Source: CAZUWH01 sp964624075 (GTDB lineage Bacteria; Pseudomonadota; Alphaproteobacteria; Rhodospirillales; Rhodospirillaceae). Taken from it: a DNA stretch of 64,000 nucleotides. Shown here piece by piece: positions 35,508 through 45,420 of the stretch. The translations under genes were made by a program, and so were the position numbers. Each line of letters opens with the position of its first letter. The stretch's first letter is position 1. The notes beneath the pieces are model-generated. The model saw only the letters and a list, made by a program, of their open reading frames with translations. It had not been told where the DNA came from and ran no database searches. Location of the stretch: assembly GCA_964624075.1 (NCBI GenBank), contig CAZUWH010000003.1:1-64000 (forward strand), read 5' to 3'.

Positions 35508-35546
35508 ACCAACGAGTGTAAATCAAGATTTATGCTCGTTGGTTTT
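35508..35546 (+). terminator. Intrinsic terminator of eno
   Basis: ACCAACGAG (35508-35516), a 2x2 mismatch, an inner TAAATC/GATTTA stem, then CTCGTTGGT (35535-35543) running into TTTT (35543-35546). It lies 27 bases after the eno stop. Its outer arm resembles the start of the 46-bp repeat found at 9271 and 31672. Confidence 0.7.
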
Positions 35547-35572
35547 CTGTGCGTGCGCCACTGTCGCCTTTT

Positions 35573-36397
35573 TCACGGCAAGGCGAAGGGGCGATCATGG
35601 CGCAGAGAAGGGATTTTTTCTCGTGCCCACTGGATTCGGGCCGGATCGATCTCGGTCACGATCAGGCCCGGTGCCTCGCCTGCATCGGCCAGCACTTCGC
35701 CCCATGGATCGATGATCAGCGAATGGCCATAGGTCTGGCGATTGTTGGCATGGGTGCCCGTCTGCGCCGGCGCAAAAACATAGCAACCATTCTCGATGGC
35801 ACGGGCGCGTAGGAGGACATGCCAATGTGCTGAACCGGTTGTGGACGCGAAGGCGGCCGGTACGGCCAGAAACGATGCCCCTCCATGCGCCAGGGCACGA
35901 TAGAGCTGGGGAAAACGCACATCATAACACACCGACAAACCCAGTCCCCCCCAGGGTGTCTCAACCACCACGGCTCGGTCCCCCGGCAGGAAGGTGGACG
36001 ATTCCCGATATGTCTCTCCCTGGCCAAGCACGACATCGAACATGTGAATCTTGTCATAGATAGCGGCGATTCCTCCATCGGGACGGAGAACGTAGGTCCG
36101 ATTGACAACCGACCCGTCGTTCTCCCGTATCGTCAGGGTACCGCAATGCAGCCACATACCCACTTCCGCCGCCAAGGTGCGGAAGGCTGTCAGGGCCGCA
36201 TGACTGTTTGCCGGCATGGCTTTGGCGAGAATGCTGCTTCGCCCCCATTCCATCATGGCGACATTTTCGGGCATCAGCACCAGACGGGCGCCTTGCTCTT
36301 TTGCCGTACGCACCAGATCACCCGCCTTCTGAATGTTGGCTTCCAGTTCGTTTCCGGCATTGATCTGGATGCAGGCAACGGTCAATCGTTCCGTCAC
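35573..36397 (-). CDS. Carbon-nitrogen hydrolase (nitrilase family, NIT2-like)
   Basis: 274 residues with the complete Glu-Lys-Cys triad: LVLMPENVAMM near residue 40, YDKIHMFDV near 114, and GLSVCYDVRFPQLYRAL near 152. The pattern fits the Nit1/Nit2 branch, whose members act as omega-amidases or hydrolyse deaminated glutathione. The ATG overlaps the stop of grxC (ATGA), so the two are translationally coupled; a grxC-nitrilase pair is a common alphaproteobacterial arrangement, which fits the deaminated-glutathione repair role. Confidence 0.9.
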   Translation of the reverse strand: MTERLTVACIQINAGNELEANIQKAGDLVRTAKEQGARLVLMPENVAMMEWGRSSILAKAMPANSHAALTAFRTLAAEVGMWLHCGTLTIRENDGSVVNRTYVLRPDGGIAAIYDKIHMFDVVLGQGETYRESSTFLPGDRAVVVETPWGGLGLSVCYDVRFPQLYRALAHGGASFLAVPAAFASTTGSAHWHVLLRARAIENGCYVFAPAQTGTHANNRQTYGHSLIIDPWGEVLADAGEAPGLIVTEIDPARIQWAREKIPSLRHDRPFALP

Positions 36398-36660
36398 GAG
36401 ATGGCCCTTTCCAGCAGCGGGTCGAGCTCCCCCCTGACGTCAAGGGTATGCAGGTCATCGCAGCCGCCGATATGTCGGTCGTCGATGAAAATCTGGGGGA
36501 CGCTCTGGCGTCCACCGGCGCGCCGCTTCATGGACTCGCGCAATTCCGGCTGATCAGCTACATCGATCTCAAGATAAGTGACCCCTTTTGAATCAAACAG
36601 CCGTTTCGCTTTCTGACAATACGGACAGGTGGGGGCGGTGTAGATTTCGATCCTGGCCAT
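36394..36660 (-). CDS. grxC: Glutaredoxin 3
   Basis: 88-residue dithiol glutaredoxin from the ATG at 36660 (MARIEIYTAPTCPYCQ). Active site CPYC at residues 12-15, the TVP-type cis-proline in SVPQIFIDD near 52, and GG-D glutathione-binding motif GGCDDLH near 64. Uses glutathione to reduce disulfides. Upstream partner of the nitrilase; the comF remnant that usually belongs to this group lies further upstream. Confidence 0.94.
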   Translation of the reverse strand: MARIEIYTAPTCPYCQKAKRLFDSKGVTYLEIDVADQPELRESMKRRAGGRQSVPQIFIDDRHIGGCDDLHTLDVRGELDPLLERAIS

Positions 36661-36989
36661 GGCATCCTCTTGGCAGAGCATTTTGATCATGTGGGGTAGG
36701 AGGGTGGCGGGTGTGACGGGCATACAAGGGGAAGGGGGGAAGCCCTGCGCCCTCGCATGCCGTTTTGTCTGGGCATAAAAACCCACTTCCCGGAGAAGTT
36801 ACGGACTTCCCCATATCTCTGCGAGTCCCTTATTCTCCGTTCACCCGATGGCCCTACATTCTGGAAGAGAGGTGATGCAGCAATATAACAGATCATTTCT
36901 AATGATCTCCAATCTTTGCTCTCATCCGCTCTCCCCGGCCCCGGCCGGATATCCACCCGGGCAAAAGAGAGCCAGCACGTCGACTGAAC

Positions 36990-37640
36990 GGGCGCTTGCC
37001 GGCCATCAGGGTTTGCGGGTGCGGGTACACTCTCAGCCCCACGGTGGCGCCCCCCCCCCCCCCGTTTGTCAGCACGTCATCCACCACCACGATGGCCTTG
37101 TGCCCGCCACGGCCTCGGGCCGTATCACCCAAAAGACGCTCTTGGACATTGTTGTGCAGCAGACGACCAGGATGGTTGAATCGTCCCTGCGAAGCCGTAG
37201 CTCTGGCCCTCACCAGCAGGTCTACCATAGCTTGGATGCCAATTAACAGTTTGATTTCAAGGGCTAATATGGCAGACTTGTTGTAATGTCTCAAGAACAG
37301 GCGGTCCAGGCCCAGGTGCAACGGCACTGGCGCTACCATGTCGGACTCGTCCAGAAGTGCACGCCCTGCCCGTACCAGCCAACGCCAAAAAAGCAGGAGC
37401 AGCATCGGTACGATCGGCATGCTTGAATTTCAGGATCAGGGAGCGGCTGGCATTCCGGCATCGGAGGCACAAAACCCCAGGCTCACCCACCAAGTATCCC
37501 GCATCCCAGGCATTGCTGCGGTGGCAGCAACGCGTCCCAGCATCGTCCGTCCTGCCCGGTGCAACCACAAGCGCCAAGCATGGCGCCGGGCGGGACGACA
37601 GGGCTGGTGTCCCCCCTCATGGCTCTGTTCCCCCTGCTTC
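36990..37640 (-). pseudogene. comF: ComF family phosphoribosyltransferase-like protein, degraded
   Basis: Minus-strand pieces match ComF: a cysteine-containing GEPGVLCLRC near 37480, SLILKFKHADRTDAAPAFLA near 37420, the RAGRALLDESDMVAPVPLHL stretch near 37370, DLLVRARATASQGRFNH near 37200, and the PRPP-binding motif AIVVVDDVLTNG near 37080. The last is destroyed by a 14-C run (37050-37063 on the plus strand) that shifts the frame. At least three frame changes. 36661-36989 holds nothing recognisable. ComF acts in DNA uptake; the loss fits reduced transformability. Confidence 0.8.
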
Positions 37641-37737
37641 CAACCGGCGATATTCCATTTAAAGGCCCTTCGTGCTCCCCCTGGACCCGGATGGCTGGTT
37701 TTCAGCCAGCCTGGTTGCCGGTCTGATTGACCTGCGG

Positions 37738-39720
37738 TTAACGTTGCAGATCGTTTTCAAGTGAAAGCCGCAATTCCGTCGTGCCCAGACGACGACGGTA
37801 AATCTGTACGCCTTCCAGGACCCGCTGGACATAATTGCGCGTTTCGCTGAAAGGAATGGATTCGATCCAATCCACGGCATCATCCACCGACCGGCGGGGA
37901 TCGCCAAACATCTTCATCCACCGTGCGACCCTGGACGGGCCGGCATTGTAGGCGGCAATGGTCAGTACGTATGAGCCCCTGAGGGAATCAAGCAGGTCTC
38001 CCAGAAAGGCCGTTCCCAGCGTGATGTTGTATTCCGGGTCGGTCGTCAAGGCACTGGCCGCGAAGCCGATGTTCTGCCTGGAGGCCATCTGTTTGGCCGT
38101 CATCGGCATGAGTTGCATTAGACCCTGGGCGCCGGCGCGACTGACAGCACCGGCATGAAAGTTGCTTTCCTGGCGGATAACGGACAATACCAGTGCATGC
38201 TCCGGGGGGACCTTGGTACGAAGCCTGAGCAACGGATAGCCAGAGGCAGTCAGAATGACTCCTGACTGGGCCGATCGGCGCGCCAGGGCAACGGCAATAT
38301 CGGGACGACTGGCATTGATGGCAAGCTTGGCTGCCAGGGCATGCTGGCCCGGTGTTTTCGCCAGTTCACCCAGCCTGAAAACGAAGGGACGGATGGCTTC
38401 CTGCTGCCCGATCTCGGTCAGTAACGTAATAATGCCGGCTAATTCATGACGACTGAATCCTTCGATGTCCACTGCGGTCGGCAGGGGATCTTCCGGCAGA
38501 TCCCGGACGGGGGGGGTGTCACCAAGCCGACCAGCGGCAAGCTGGCCATAATACGATGTCACATGTACGGCGGCCTTGCGATACCACCGGGTGGCTTCCT
38601 CCCTGCGTCCCATGGCCTCAGCAGCGCGACCGGCCCAATAGGCCGCCCGGGACAGACTGATCGGCGTGGCAACGCCTTCGTAGAGGCGGGTGAAATGAGG
38701 ATAGGCCCGTTTGGCATCCTTGAGCCAGCGCAAGGCGATCCACCCGGCCAGCCATTCGGCCCCGGCGAAGTGCACGCCCGTCGACTTGCCATGGGTGCGT
38801 GCCACTTCGTAGGCTTTGACCGTTTGCCCCAGAGCTAGGGCTTCGCGGGCAAGGGCGGCGCGTTCCGTCCACCACAGGGCAGGCCTGCCTTTATCGGCGG
38901 CTGATCCCGATAGAAGGGAAATGGCCTCCAGGTACATTTCCTTTCTGCGCCGCCAGCGAACACGTTCATAGACTAGGCCGGGCGTGTTACGCAGTCCCGC
39001 CGGCACCTTGGCCAGAGCCGTGCTGGTGCCTGGCTTATCGTCGGGCAAGAGCATGCGCGCTTCTGCCAGGATCTTCTGGCCGGCATCCACTCTCGGCAAC
39101 ATCTGACGGGCGGCATCGATCTGCCGGTCCCACAGCAGGCGGTCGAGGCGTGCGACATGGTCTTCAGACCGCAAACGGTGACCGTTGAGGGTCAGGAAAT
39201 GCTTTTCCTGAACGGGACCGAAGGTGTCATTCACCCATGATTCACGCACGACGGCAACCGCCTGGTCGGAATGGTCCGTGTCAAGTAACACCTGGGCCCA
39301 GGCCATCTTGCCATTGGGCGTGAGCGGTGGATGGGCATGGAACCACGCCTGCAGAACCGCCGTCGACTCGGTTGCGGTGATGGCATCCTCAGCCCGCTGA
39401 ATCAAGGTTGCAAGCCGCGGCCAATCAGGATTCTCCCGCACGAAGGTGGCAATTTCCGTGAAGGAAGCCTTGGTCTCTGGCCGTACATGGTCCATCCACT
39501 TGAGAATCCTGGCCACAAGCTTGTGCCAGCGGGCATGGGCATGAGCATCCTTCCAGCGTCCGGCCTCGGCAGCGACAAATGCGGCCTGGGCATGGCGCCG
39601 CTCCTCTTCCCCAAGGACATTGGCCTCCGTCGGTGAAGAGAAGATCTGAAACCAGGTGAGAAGAAGCGCTGCAAAGGTGATCGACTTCACTACAGATTGC
39701 CTTAGGTCGGATGGTTGCAA
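37738..39720 (-). CDS. slt: Soluble lytic murein transglycosylase (Slt70-like)
   Basis: Periplasmic enzyme cleaving peptidoglycan glycan strands to anhydro-muropeptides. 660 residues: signal peptide (about 1-35), a long alpha-helical superhelix with TPR-like repeats (about 60-480), and a C-terminal SLT catalytic domain with Glu in VIRQESNFHAGAVSRAGAQG near residue 515, LMQLMPMTAKQMA near 535 and IAAYNAGPSRVARW near 595. Complete and typical. Divergent from dapA across 160 bases. Confidence 0.93.
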   Translation of the reverse strand: MQPSDLRQSVVKSITFAALLLTWFQIFSSPTEANVLGEEERRHAQAAFVAAEAGRWKDAHAHARWHKLVARILKWMDHVRPETKASFTEIATFVRENPDWPRLATLIQRAEDAITATESTAVLQAWFHAHPPLTPNGKMAWAQVLLDTDHSDQAVAVVRESWVNDTFGPVQEKHFLTLNGHRLRSEDHVARLDRLLWDRQIDAARQMLPRVDAGQKILAEARMLLPDDKPGTSTALAKVPAGLRNTPGLVYERVRWRRRKEMYLEAISLLSGSAADKGRPALWWTERAALAREALALGQTVKAYEVARTHGKSTGVHFAGAEWLAGWIALRWLKDAKRAYPHFTRLYEGVATPISLSRAAYWAGRAAEAMGRREEATRWYRKAAVHVTSYYGQLAAGRLGDTPPVRDLPEDPLPTAVDIEGFSRHELAGIITLLTEIGQQEAIRPFVFRLGELAKTPGQHALAAKLAINASRPDIAVALARRSAQSGVILTASGYPLLRLRTKVPPEHALVLSVIRQESNFHAGAVSRAGAQGLMQLMPMTAKQMASRQNIGFAASALTTDPEYNITLGTAFLGDLLDSLRGSYVLTIAAYNAGPSRVARWMKMFGDPRRSVDDAVDWIESIPFSETRNYVQRVLEGVQIYRRRLGTTELRLSLENDLQR

Positions 39721-39880
39721 TCGGCCTTGCGGCCAGCCTGCCCTTTTTATGTCTTGTTTTCATGTTCTTGCCAACTCCTGCCGTCTTGCCGCCGGCGCCA
39801 GTGGGGGGTAATTTCAAGCCTCTTCCGCAAACGGCCTGGAAGAACACGACGGCCTGTTCTTTATAGGGAGCCCCAAAGCC

Positions 39881-40753
39881 ATGTTCAGAGGGTCCATTAC
39901 CGCCCTGATCACGCCTTTTCGCGACGGCCATGTGGACGAACGGGCGTTTCAATCCCTCGTCGCATGGCAGATTGCCGAGGGAACGCATGCCCTGGTACCA
40001 TGCGGCACCACCGGCGAGTCACCGACGCTTTCTCATGAAGAACACCGGCGTGTCATCGCCTTGTGTGTCGAGGCGGCGGCTAACCGGGTGCCGGTCATTG
40101 CCGGGACCGGTTCCAATTCCACAGCCGAGGCGGTCGAACTGACCCGCCACGCCAGAACCGCCGGGGCCACTGCCGCCCTAGTCGTGACTCCTTATTACAA
40201 CAAACCGACTCAGGAAGGTCTCTACCATCACTTCAAGACCATCCACGATGCCGTTGATATTCCTATTATCATCTATAATATTCCCAGCCGATGCGTAGTT
40301 GACCTGTCGCTTGAGACCCTGGTTCGCCTGGCGAAGCTGCCCAATATCATCGGCCTCAAGGATGCAACCGCTGACCTGAGCCGGCCCTTGCGGACGCGGC
40401 TGGCTGTCGGTCCGGCATTCTGCCAGCTTTCAGGTGAGGATGCCACCGTGGTCGCCTTTCTGGCACAAGGCGGGCAGGGCTGCATTTCGGTATCGTCCAA
40501 CGTGGCTCCCCGTCTGTGCGCCCAGCTTCATGACGCATGGGGCGCCGGTGACTACACCACGGCGTTTGCGCTGCGAGATCGCCTGATGCCCCTGCACGAG
40601 GCCCTGTTTTGCGAGACGAGTCCGGGACCAGTCAAGTACGCCGCCAGCCTGCTGGGTTTGTGCGCGAACGAAGCCCGTCCGCCGTTGTGGGCGGTCTCCG
40701 ACTCCAGCCGGCAGAAAGTAAAGGCGGCCTTGTCCACCTTGGGATTGGTTTGA
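39881..40753 (+). CDS. dapA: 4-hydroxy-tetrahydrodipicolinate synthase
   Basis: First committed step of diaminopimelate/lysine synthesis. 290 residues with GTTGESPTLSHEEH near residue 43, the catalytic-triad Tyr in PYYNKPTQEGLY near 106, IYNIPSRCVVDL near 132 and the Schiff-base lysine in IIGLKDATADL near 160. Followed after 4 bases by smpB; dapA-smpB adjacency is common in alphaproteobacteria. Confidence 0.96.
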   Translation: MFRGSITALITPFRDGHVDERAFQSLVAWQIAEGTHALVPCGTTGESPTLSHEEHRRVIALCVEAAANRVPVIAGTGSNSTAEAVELTRHARTAGATAALVVTPYYNKPTQEGLYHHFKTIHDAVDIPIIIYNIPSRCVVDLSLETLVRLAKLPNIIGLKDATADLSRPLRTRLAVGPAFCQLSGEDATVVAFLAQGGQGCISVSSNVAPRLCAQLHDAWGAGDYTTAFALRDRLMPLHEALFCETSPGPVKYAASLLGLCANEARPPLWAVSDSSRQKVKAALSTLGLV

Positions 40754-40757
40754 AACG

Positions 40758-41252
40758 ATGGCCGCTAGGAGAAAGGACAGGGGCGGGCTCATCAGTCACG
40801 GCACGGTGACTGAAAATCGGCGTGCCCGCCATGAATATACCGTTGAAGATACCATTGAGGCGGGTCTCGTTCTTGCTGGCAGCGAGGTCAAGTCCCTGCG
40901 TCTAGGACGTTGCACCATCACCGAATGCTATGCCGGACCGAAGGGGGATGAACTTTATCTGTTCAATGCCTATATTCCCGAATACCAGGGCGGTGCCAGC
41001 CGTCATTTCAGTCATGAAGCCCGCCAGCCGCGCAAACTGTTGCTGCGGCGGCGTGAGATCGAGCGGTTGCGAGGCGCGGTGGCGCGTGGTGGCATGACGC
41101 TGGTTCCGCTTGCTGTCTATTTCAATGCCCGCGGTCTGGCCAAGGTTCGGCTGGGGCTTGCCCGGGGCCGGAAGCTGGTGGACAAGCGGGAGGTTGAGAA
41201 GAAACGCGACTGGCAACGCGAGAAAGCGCGTCTGCTGCGGGAAAAGGGATGA
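40758..41252 (+). CDS. smpB: SsrA-binding protein SmpB
   Basis: 164-residue partner of tmRNA in rescue of stalled ribosomes. ENRRARHEYTVEDTIEAGL near residue 23, GSEVKSLRLGRC near 43, FNAYIPEYQ near 72, and the basic C-terminal tail (WQREKARLLREKG) that enters the mRNA channel. The tmRNA gene itself is not in the window. Confidence 0.96.
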   Translation: MAARRKDRGGLISHGTVTENRRARHEYTVEDTIEAGLVLAGSEVKSLRLGRCTITECYAGPKGDELYLFNAYIPEYQGGASRHFSHEARQPRKLLLRRREIERLRGAVARGGMTLVPLAVYFNARGLAKVRLGLARGRKLVDKREVEKKRDWQREKARLLREKG

Positions 41253-41285
41253 GACGGGAAGGCAGAGATAAGGGAAGGGAAGCCG

Positions 41286-42035
41286 ATGAACCGAAATGAT
41301 CCCGAGGATGATGACGGGGAAGCGTCTGCCCCTGGCATGGGCGATGCGACGGAAGGTGAAAACGACTCCGCTACCCTGTTGACGGGCGAACGGAAAGAGA
41401 AGCTCATCGCCAGCAAGGAAGCGTGGGCGCGCGAGGGGCGGGGCCTGACGGGTTCCCGGTCGACAGGCGACCGCGGCCAGCCACGCCTGCCGCCCGGTCA
41501 GCGGCTGGTCCGTGATTTCCCGGTGCTCGACCTGGGCGTGCAGCCGGTCATTCCACAGGAAGCGTGGAAACTCGACATCGCCGGCCATGTGGACGTTCCG
41601 ACGGTGTGGGATTGGGCGACATTTCTGGCCCAGCCGCAGGTCCGGCAGGTGTCCGACATTCATTGCGTCACCACCTGGTCCCGCTATGACAATGTCTGGC
41701 AGGGTGTCACGGCCCGTCACCTTCTGGCGGTAGTCCGGCCCAAACCGTCAGCGCGATTCGTCATTTTTCGCAGCTTCGACGGCTATGCAACTAATGTTCC
41801 CCTCGCGGCTTTCGCCGATGAGGATGTCCTTCTTGCGCATACCTGGCAGGGCCGGCCACTTGCATGCGAACATGGCGGCCCTGTACGAGTCGTCATCTCA
41901 AGACTGTATTTCTGGAAAAGTACCAAGTGGATTCGCCAGGTCCTTTTTCTCGACACGGACGTTCCCGGCACGTGGGAAGTACGCGGCTATCACAATAAAG
42001 GCGACCCCTGGCAGGAGGAACGGTACAGCCAGTAG
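41286..42035 (+). CDS. Sulfite-oxidase-like molybdopterin oxidoreductase
   Basis: 249 residues. The C-terminal 170 form an oxidoreductase molybdopterin-binding domain: the Moco-ligating Cys in IHCVTTWSRYDNVWQGV near residue 120, then RSFDGYATNVPL near 162 and HGGPVRVVISRLYFWKSTKW near 197. The first 70 residues are acidic, low-complexity and have no Tat signal or membrane helix, so it is predicted cytoplasmic, unlike MsrP. Family members occur widely but the substrate is unknown. Linked to smpB by 33 bases. Confidence 0.88.
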   Translation: MNRNDPEDDDGEASAPGMGDATEGENDSATLLTGERKEKLIASKEAWAREGRGLTGSRSTGDRGQPRLPPGQRLVRDFPVLDLGVQPVIPQEAWKLDIAGHVDVPTVWDWATFLAQPQVRQVSDIHCVTTWSRYDNVWQGVTARHLLAVVRPKPSARFVIFRSFDGYATNVPLAAFADEDVLLAHTWQGRPLACEHGGPVRVVISRLYFWKSTKWIRQVLFLDTDVPGTWEVRGYHNKGDPWQEERYSQ

Positions 42036-42310
42036 GGCTGTTTCCGGCAAACCTTGTGGACGCCTTGTTCCCTTGCAGCATGATTCCTCCGCAAGGGCAT
42101 GTCTTCCTGCCCTATGGTCTCTTCGCGGGTGAGACGCCAAGGACACGCCATCGGATCTCTCGCCTCCCTCTCAACATTCTGGATGGCCGGCAGGTGGCCT
42201 GACCGGCCTACTGGCCCCCCCGATCGACCGCGCGCGGCGGGGAGGAGGGGGAGGGAGCTCTCTCACAAGGTAACAAGGTCAGCCCTCTTGCGCGCGTAGC
42301 AGATAGACGT

Positions 42311-43600
42311 TCAGAGCCTTGCCAGCATCGGTGCCGTAATAAGCGTGATGCCGTTTTCGGTACGGTAGAAACGGCGGGTATCCTCTTCAGGATCCTCTCC
42401 AACTATGAGCCCTTCTGGAATCTGGCAATTGCTGCAGACGATGCACTTTTTTAGTATGCAACTTCTAGCAATATCTGACGATGGAAGAACCACCGTATCC
42501 TCGACAAGACTGTAGGAATTCACGCGAACTGTGCTGAACAGAAGCGAGCGGCGCACCGTACCGCCGGACACGATACAACCTGCTGACAGGACCGAATCCA
42601 CGGCCATGCCCCGGCGGTCGTCGCTGTCGAAGACGAACTTGGCGGCGGGCTGCTGGATCTGATAGGTCCAGATGGGCCAGAAGGCGTCGTAAAGATCAAG
42701 CTCCGGTGTGACGGTCGTCAGATCAATGTTGGCCGCCCAATAGGCATCCACGGTTCCGACATCCCGCCAATAGGGTTCCGCCTGGCCATCTTCGCGCTGG
42801 ACCACACAGTAGACGCAAGAATCGGCAAAACGATGCGCGACGACTTTTCTGGATTGGGCGACCAGATGCGGAATGATGTCCTTGCCGAAATCATGAGATG
42901 AGGTGGAGAGTTGCGCATCCCACTCTAGTTCCTTGATCAGGACGGCGGTATTAAAGACATAAATGCCCATGCTGGCAAAGGCATGGTCCGGGTGGTTGGG
43001 AATGGCGGGAGGGTTTTTTGGTTTCTCGACGAAACTGATGATATGGTCGGCCGTATCGACTCCGACCACGCCAAAGCCGGTCGCATCCTTCAGCGGCACT
43101 TCCAGGCACGAGATAGTGACCTCGGCCCCCTTTTCCATGTGGTAGGCGAGGAGACGACTGTAATCTTGTTTGTAAACATGATCGCCAGCCAGGACGAGGA
43201 CATACTTCGGCATCCGGCTCTTGATAAGGGATAGGTTCTGGTACACGGCATCAGCCGTCCCCTGGTACCATACGGCGCTGTCGAGCTGTTGCTGGGCTGG
43301 CCAGAGTTCGACGAACTCGTTGATCTCCGCCCGCAGGAAACCCCAGCCTCGTTGAATGTGTTGAATCAGGGTATGCGCCTTGTACTGGGTTAGCACGGCA
43401 ATCTGGCGAATCCCTGAATTGATGCAATTGGAAAGCGGGAAATCGATAATGCGGAACTTACCACCGAAAGGCATGGCCGGCTTGGCTTCATCATCTGTCA
43501 GATGCATGAGGCGGGTCCCGCGTCCCCCTGCTAGCACCAAGGCAAAGGTGCTCTTGACAGTATTGTGAAGATCATAGGGCAACTCGATTGAATAGTGCAT
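42311..43600 (-). CDS. glgC: Glucose-1-phosphate adenylyltransferase
   Basis: Makes ADP-glucose, the regulated step of glycogen synthesis. 429 residues from the ATG at 43600 (MHYSIELPYDLH). Motifs: FALVLAGGRGTRLMHLTDDE near residue 18, KPAMPFGGKFRIIDFPLSN near 39, the FVEKPKNPP segment near 195, and a C-terminal beta-helix (VDSVLSAGCIVSGGTVRRS near 310). Divergent from glgA-glgP over a 281-base region that presumably holds both promoters. Confidence 0.95.
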   Translation of the reverse strand: MHYSIELPYDLHNTVKSTFALVLAGGRGTRLMHLTDDEAKPAMPFGGKFRIIDFPLSNCINSGIRQIAVLTQYKAHTLIQHIQRGWGFLRAEINEFVELWPAQQQLDSAVWYQGTADAVYQNLSLIKSRMPKYVLVLAGDHVYKQDYSRLLAYHMEKGAEVTISCLEVPLKDATGFGVVGVDTADHIISFVEKPKNPPAIPNHPDHAFASMGIYVFNTAVLIKELEWDAQLSTSSHDFGKDIIPHLVAQSRKVVAHRFADSCVYCVVQREDGQAEPYWRDVGTVDAYWAANIDLTTVTPELDLYDAFWPIWTYQIQQPAAKFVFDSDDRRGMAVDSVLSAGCIVSGGTVRRSLLFSTVRVNSYSLVEDTVVLPSSDIARSCILKKCIVCSNCQIPEGLIVGEDPEEDTRRFYRTENGITLITAPMLARL

Positions 43601-43881
43601 ATTAATGCCCCCCTGTCCAGTTGTGCTGCTCCCCTGCGCCTGTGATGTTGCTGCCATTTTCCACTTTGGCGTACATCTGACCGGGCTGCTCCGCGTCGCG
43701 CTTCTAACACTGACACCAGAGCGGAGCCGGATCAACCGACCTTTGCGTAGAAATCAATACCGGCGCTGTACTGGCGGCGGTTTCCAGCGACGGAAAGGGG
43801 GGTGGAAAGGGCAGGTTGGCGATTCCAAATCGCGGCACACTGCGCCATAGTTCGCAGGAGGAGAGAAGACGAGAGGGAGCA
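43601..43881. promoter_or_regulatory. Divergent glgC/glgA control region
   Basis: 281 bases separating the glgC and glgA start codons, with no gene. An AGGAGGAGAGAAG ribosome-binding stretch precedes glgA (43857-43869). I could not identify -35/-10 pairs with confidence on either strand. Confidence 0.45.
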
Positions 43882-45420
43882 ATGAGAATCCTTTTTGTAA
43901 CGACAGAGGCCTATCCGCTGATCAAAACGGGAGGGCTTGCGGATGTGGCAGGGGCCTTAACGGCGGCGCTAACGGAGGCGGGCGAGGATGTTCGCCTCCT
44001 GTTGCCGGCCTATGGGCAGGCGATGGAGAGACTCGCGCACAAGCGCCTGGTGGCTGATCTGGGCGAAGTACTGAGATGGCGGGTCCGTCTGATCGAGGGC
44101 CGCATGCCCGACTCTGGGGTCACCGTGCTTCTGGCGGATTGCCCCCCCTTGTTTGATCGGCCTGGCAATCCCTATACTCGTCGTGATGGTCAGGACTGGT
44201 CCGACAACCATGAACGCTTTGCCGTCTTGAGCCGGATCGCGGCCGCTGTGGCGGTGGGAGAGGGAGGATACGGGAAGGAAAGGGACGGACGCGTCTGGCG
44301 AGCGGACATCGTTCATGCCAACGACTGGCAGACAGGATTGGTTCCCGCCTATCTCAGGCTGTGGCAGGACGCGCGAGGGAGGGAGGGGCTAGCATCCGTC
44401 TTTACGGTACACAATCTCGCCTTCCAGGGTCGATTCCCGCCTTACGTGATGGGGCGTATAGAACTGCCGCTAGACATGTTTTCCGTCAATGGAATTGAAC
44501 TTTACGGTGACATCAGCTACCTTAAGGCTGGGCTGTATTACAGTGATCGTATTACAACCGTTAGCCCGACCTATGCTCACGAAATTCAGACTGATCAGGC
44601 TGGCGAGGGCCTGCAGGGCCTGTTGCTGGCACGGGCGAACGATCTGGTTGGCATCCTAAATGGCGAGGATAATCGCGTATGGAATCCAGCTACCGATCCC
44701 GCTATTCATCATCCCTTTACCTCCCGACATCTCAGCGGGAAGGCCTTGGACAAGACTGCCCTTCAGCAGGAACTGGGTTTGCAGGTGAAGGCCGATGCGC
44801 CCCTGTTTGCCGTCATCAGCCGTCTGACCGAACAAAAAGGCATTGACCTTGTTCTTGAAGCGGTATCGGATATCGTGGCACAGGGTGGACAACTCGTGAT
44901 ACTGGGAGCAGGTGCCTCTCATTTTGAGGCCGCCTGCCTGGCAGCAGCCAGGAACCATCCGGGGCAGGTTGTGGCACGCATCGGTCTGGATGAAGTCCTG
45001 GCGCACCGTATCCAGGCTGGGAGTGATGTCTTGCTGATGCCCTCCCGGTTCGAACCATGCGGGTTGTCACAGATGTATGCAATGCGGTACGGGACGCTTC
45101 CTCTGGTACGGCATACCGGGGGACTCGCGGATACTGTTGTTGATATGAACAATCCGGACGGGGGAACCGGCTTCGTTTTCGATACCGCGACTTTGCCGGC
45201 ATTCCTGGCGGCGGTGCACCGGGTCTTTGATCTGTACCGGAATCGTTTGGCGTGGCAGACCCTTCAGCGCCGCGCCATGGGGCAGGATTTTAGTTGGCGG
45301 CGTTCGGCCGAACGGTATCGGCAGCTCTACCGCGAACTGGTCCGGAATATGGTATTCAGGGGGGCCGGGACAGACTGTCTCGATACCGGGCAAGGGGAAC
45401 CAAGAACATGCAGCGACTGA
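43882..45420 (+). CDS. glgA: Glycogen synthase (ADP-glucose)
   Basis: Adds ADP-glucose units to alpha-1,4-glucan. 512 residues from the ATG at 43882 (MRILFVTTEAYPLIKTGG). GT5 family: KTGGLADVAGAL near residue 15, IVHANDWQTGLVPAYLRL near 145, TVHNLAFQGRFPP near 178, and the C-terminal catalytic EPCGLSQMYAMRYGTLP near 393. An unusual insertion-like stretch near residue 130 (VGEGGYGKERDGRVW) is modest and within family variation. Overlaps glgP by 13 bases. Confidence 0.95.
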   Translation: MRILFVTTEAYPLIKTGGLADVAGALTAALTEAGEDVRLLLPAYGQAMERLAHKRLVADLGEVLRWRVRLIEGRMPDSGVTVLLADCPPLFDRPGNPYTRRDGQDWSDNHERFAVLSRIAAAVAVGEGGYGKERDGRVWRADIVHANDWQTGLVPAYLRLWQDARGREGLASVFTVHNLAFQGRFPPYVMGRIELPLDMFSVNGIELYGDISYLKAGLYYSDRITTVSPTYAHEIQTDQAGEGLQGLLLARANDLVGILNGEDNRVWNPATDPAIHHPFTSRHLSGKALDKTALQQELGLQVKADAPLFAVISRLTEQKGIDLVLEAVSDIVAQGGQLVILGAGASHFEAACLAAARNHPGQVVARIGLDEVLAHRIQAGSDVLLMPSRFEPCGLSQMYAMRYGTLPLVRHTGGLADTVVDMNNPDGGTGFVFDTATLPAFLAAVHRVFDLYRNRLAWQTLQRRAMGQDFSWRRSAERYRQLYRELVRNMVFRGAGTDCLDTGQGEPRTCSD

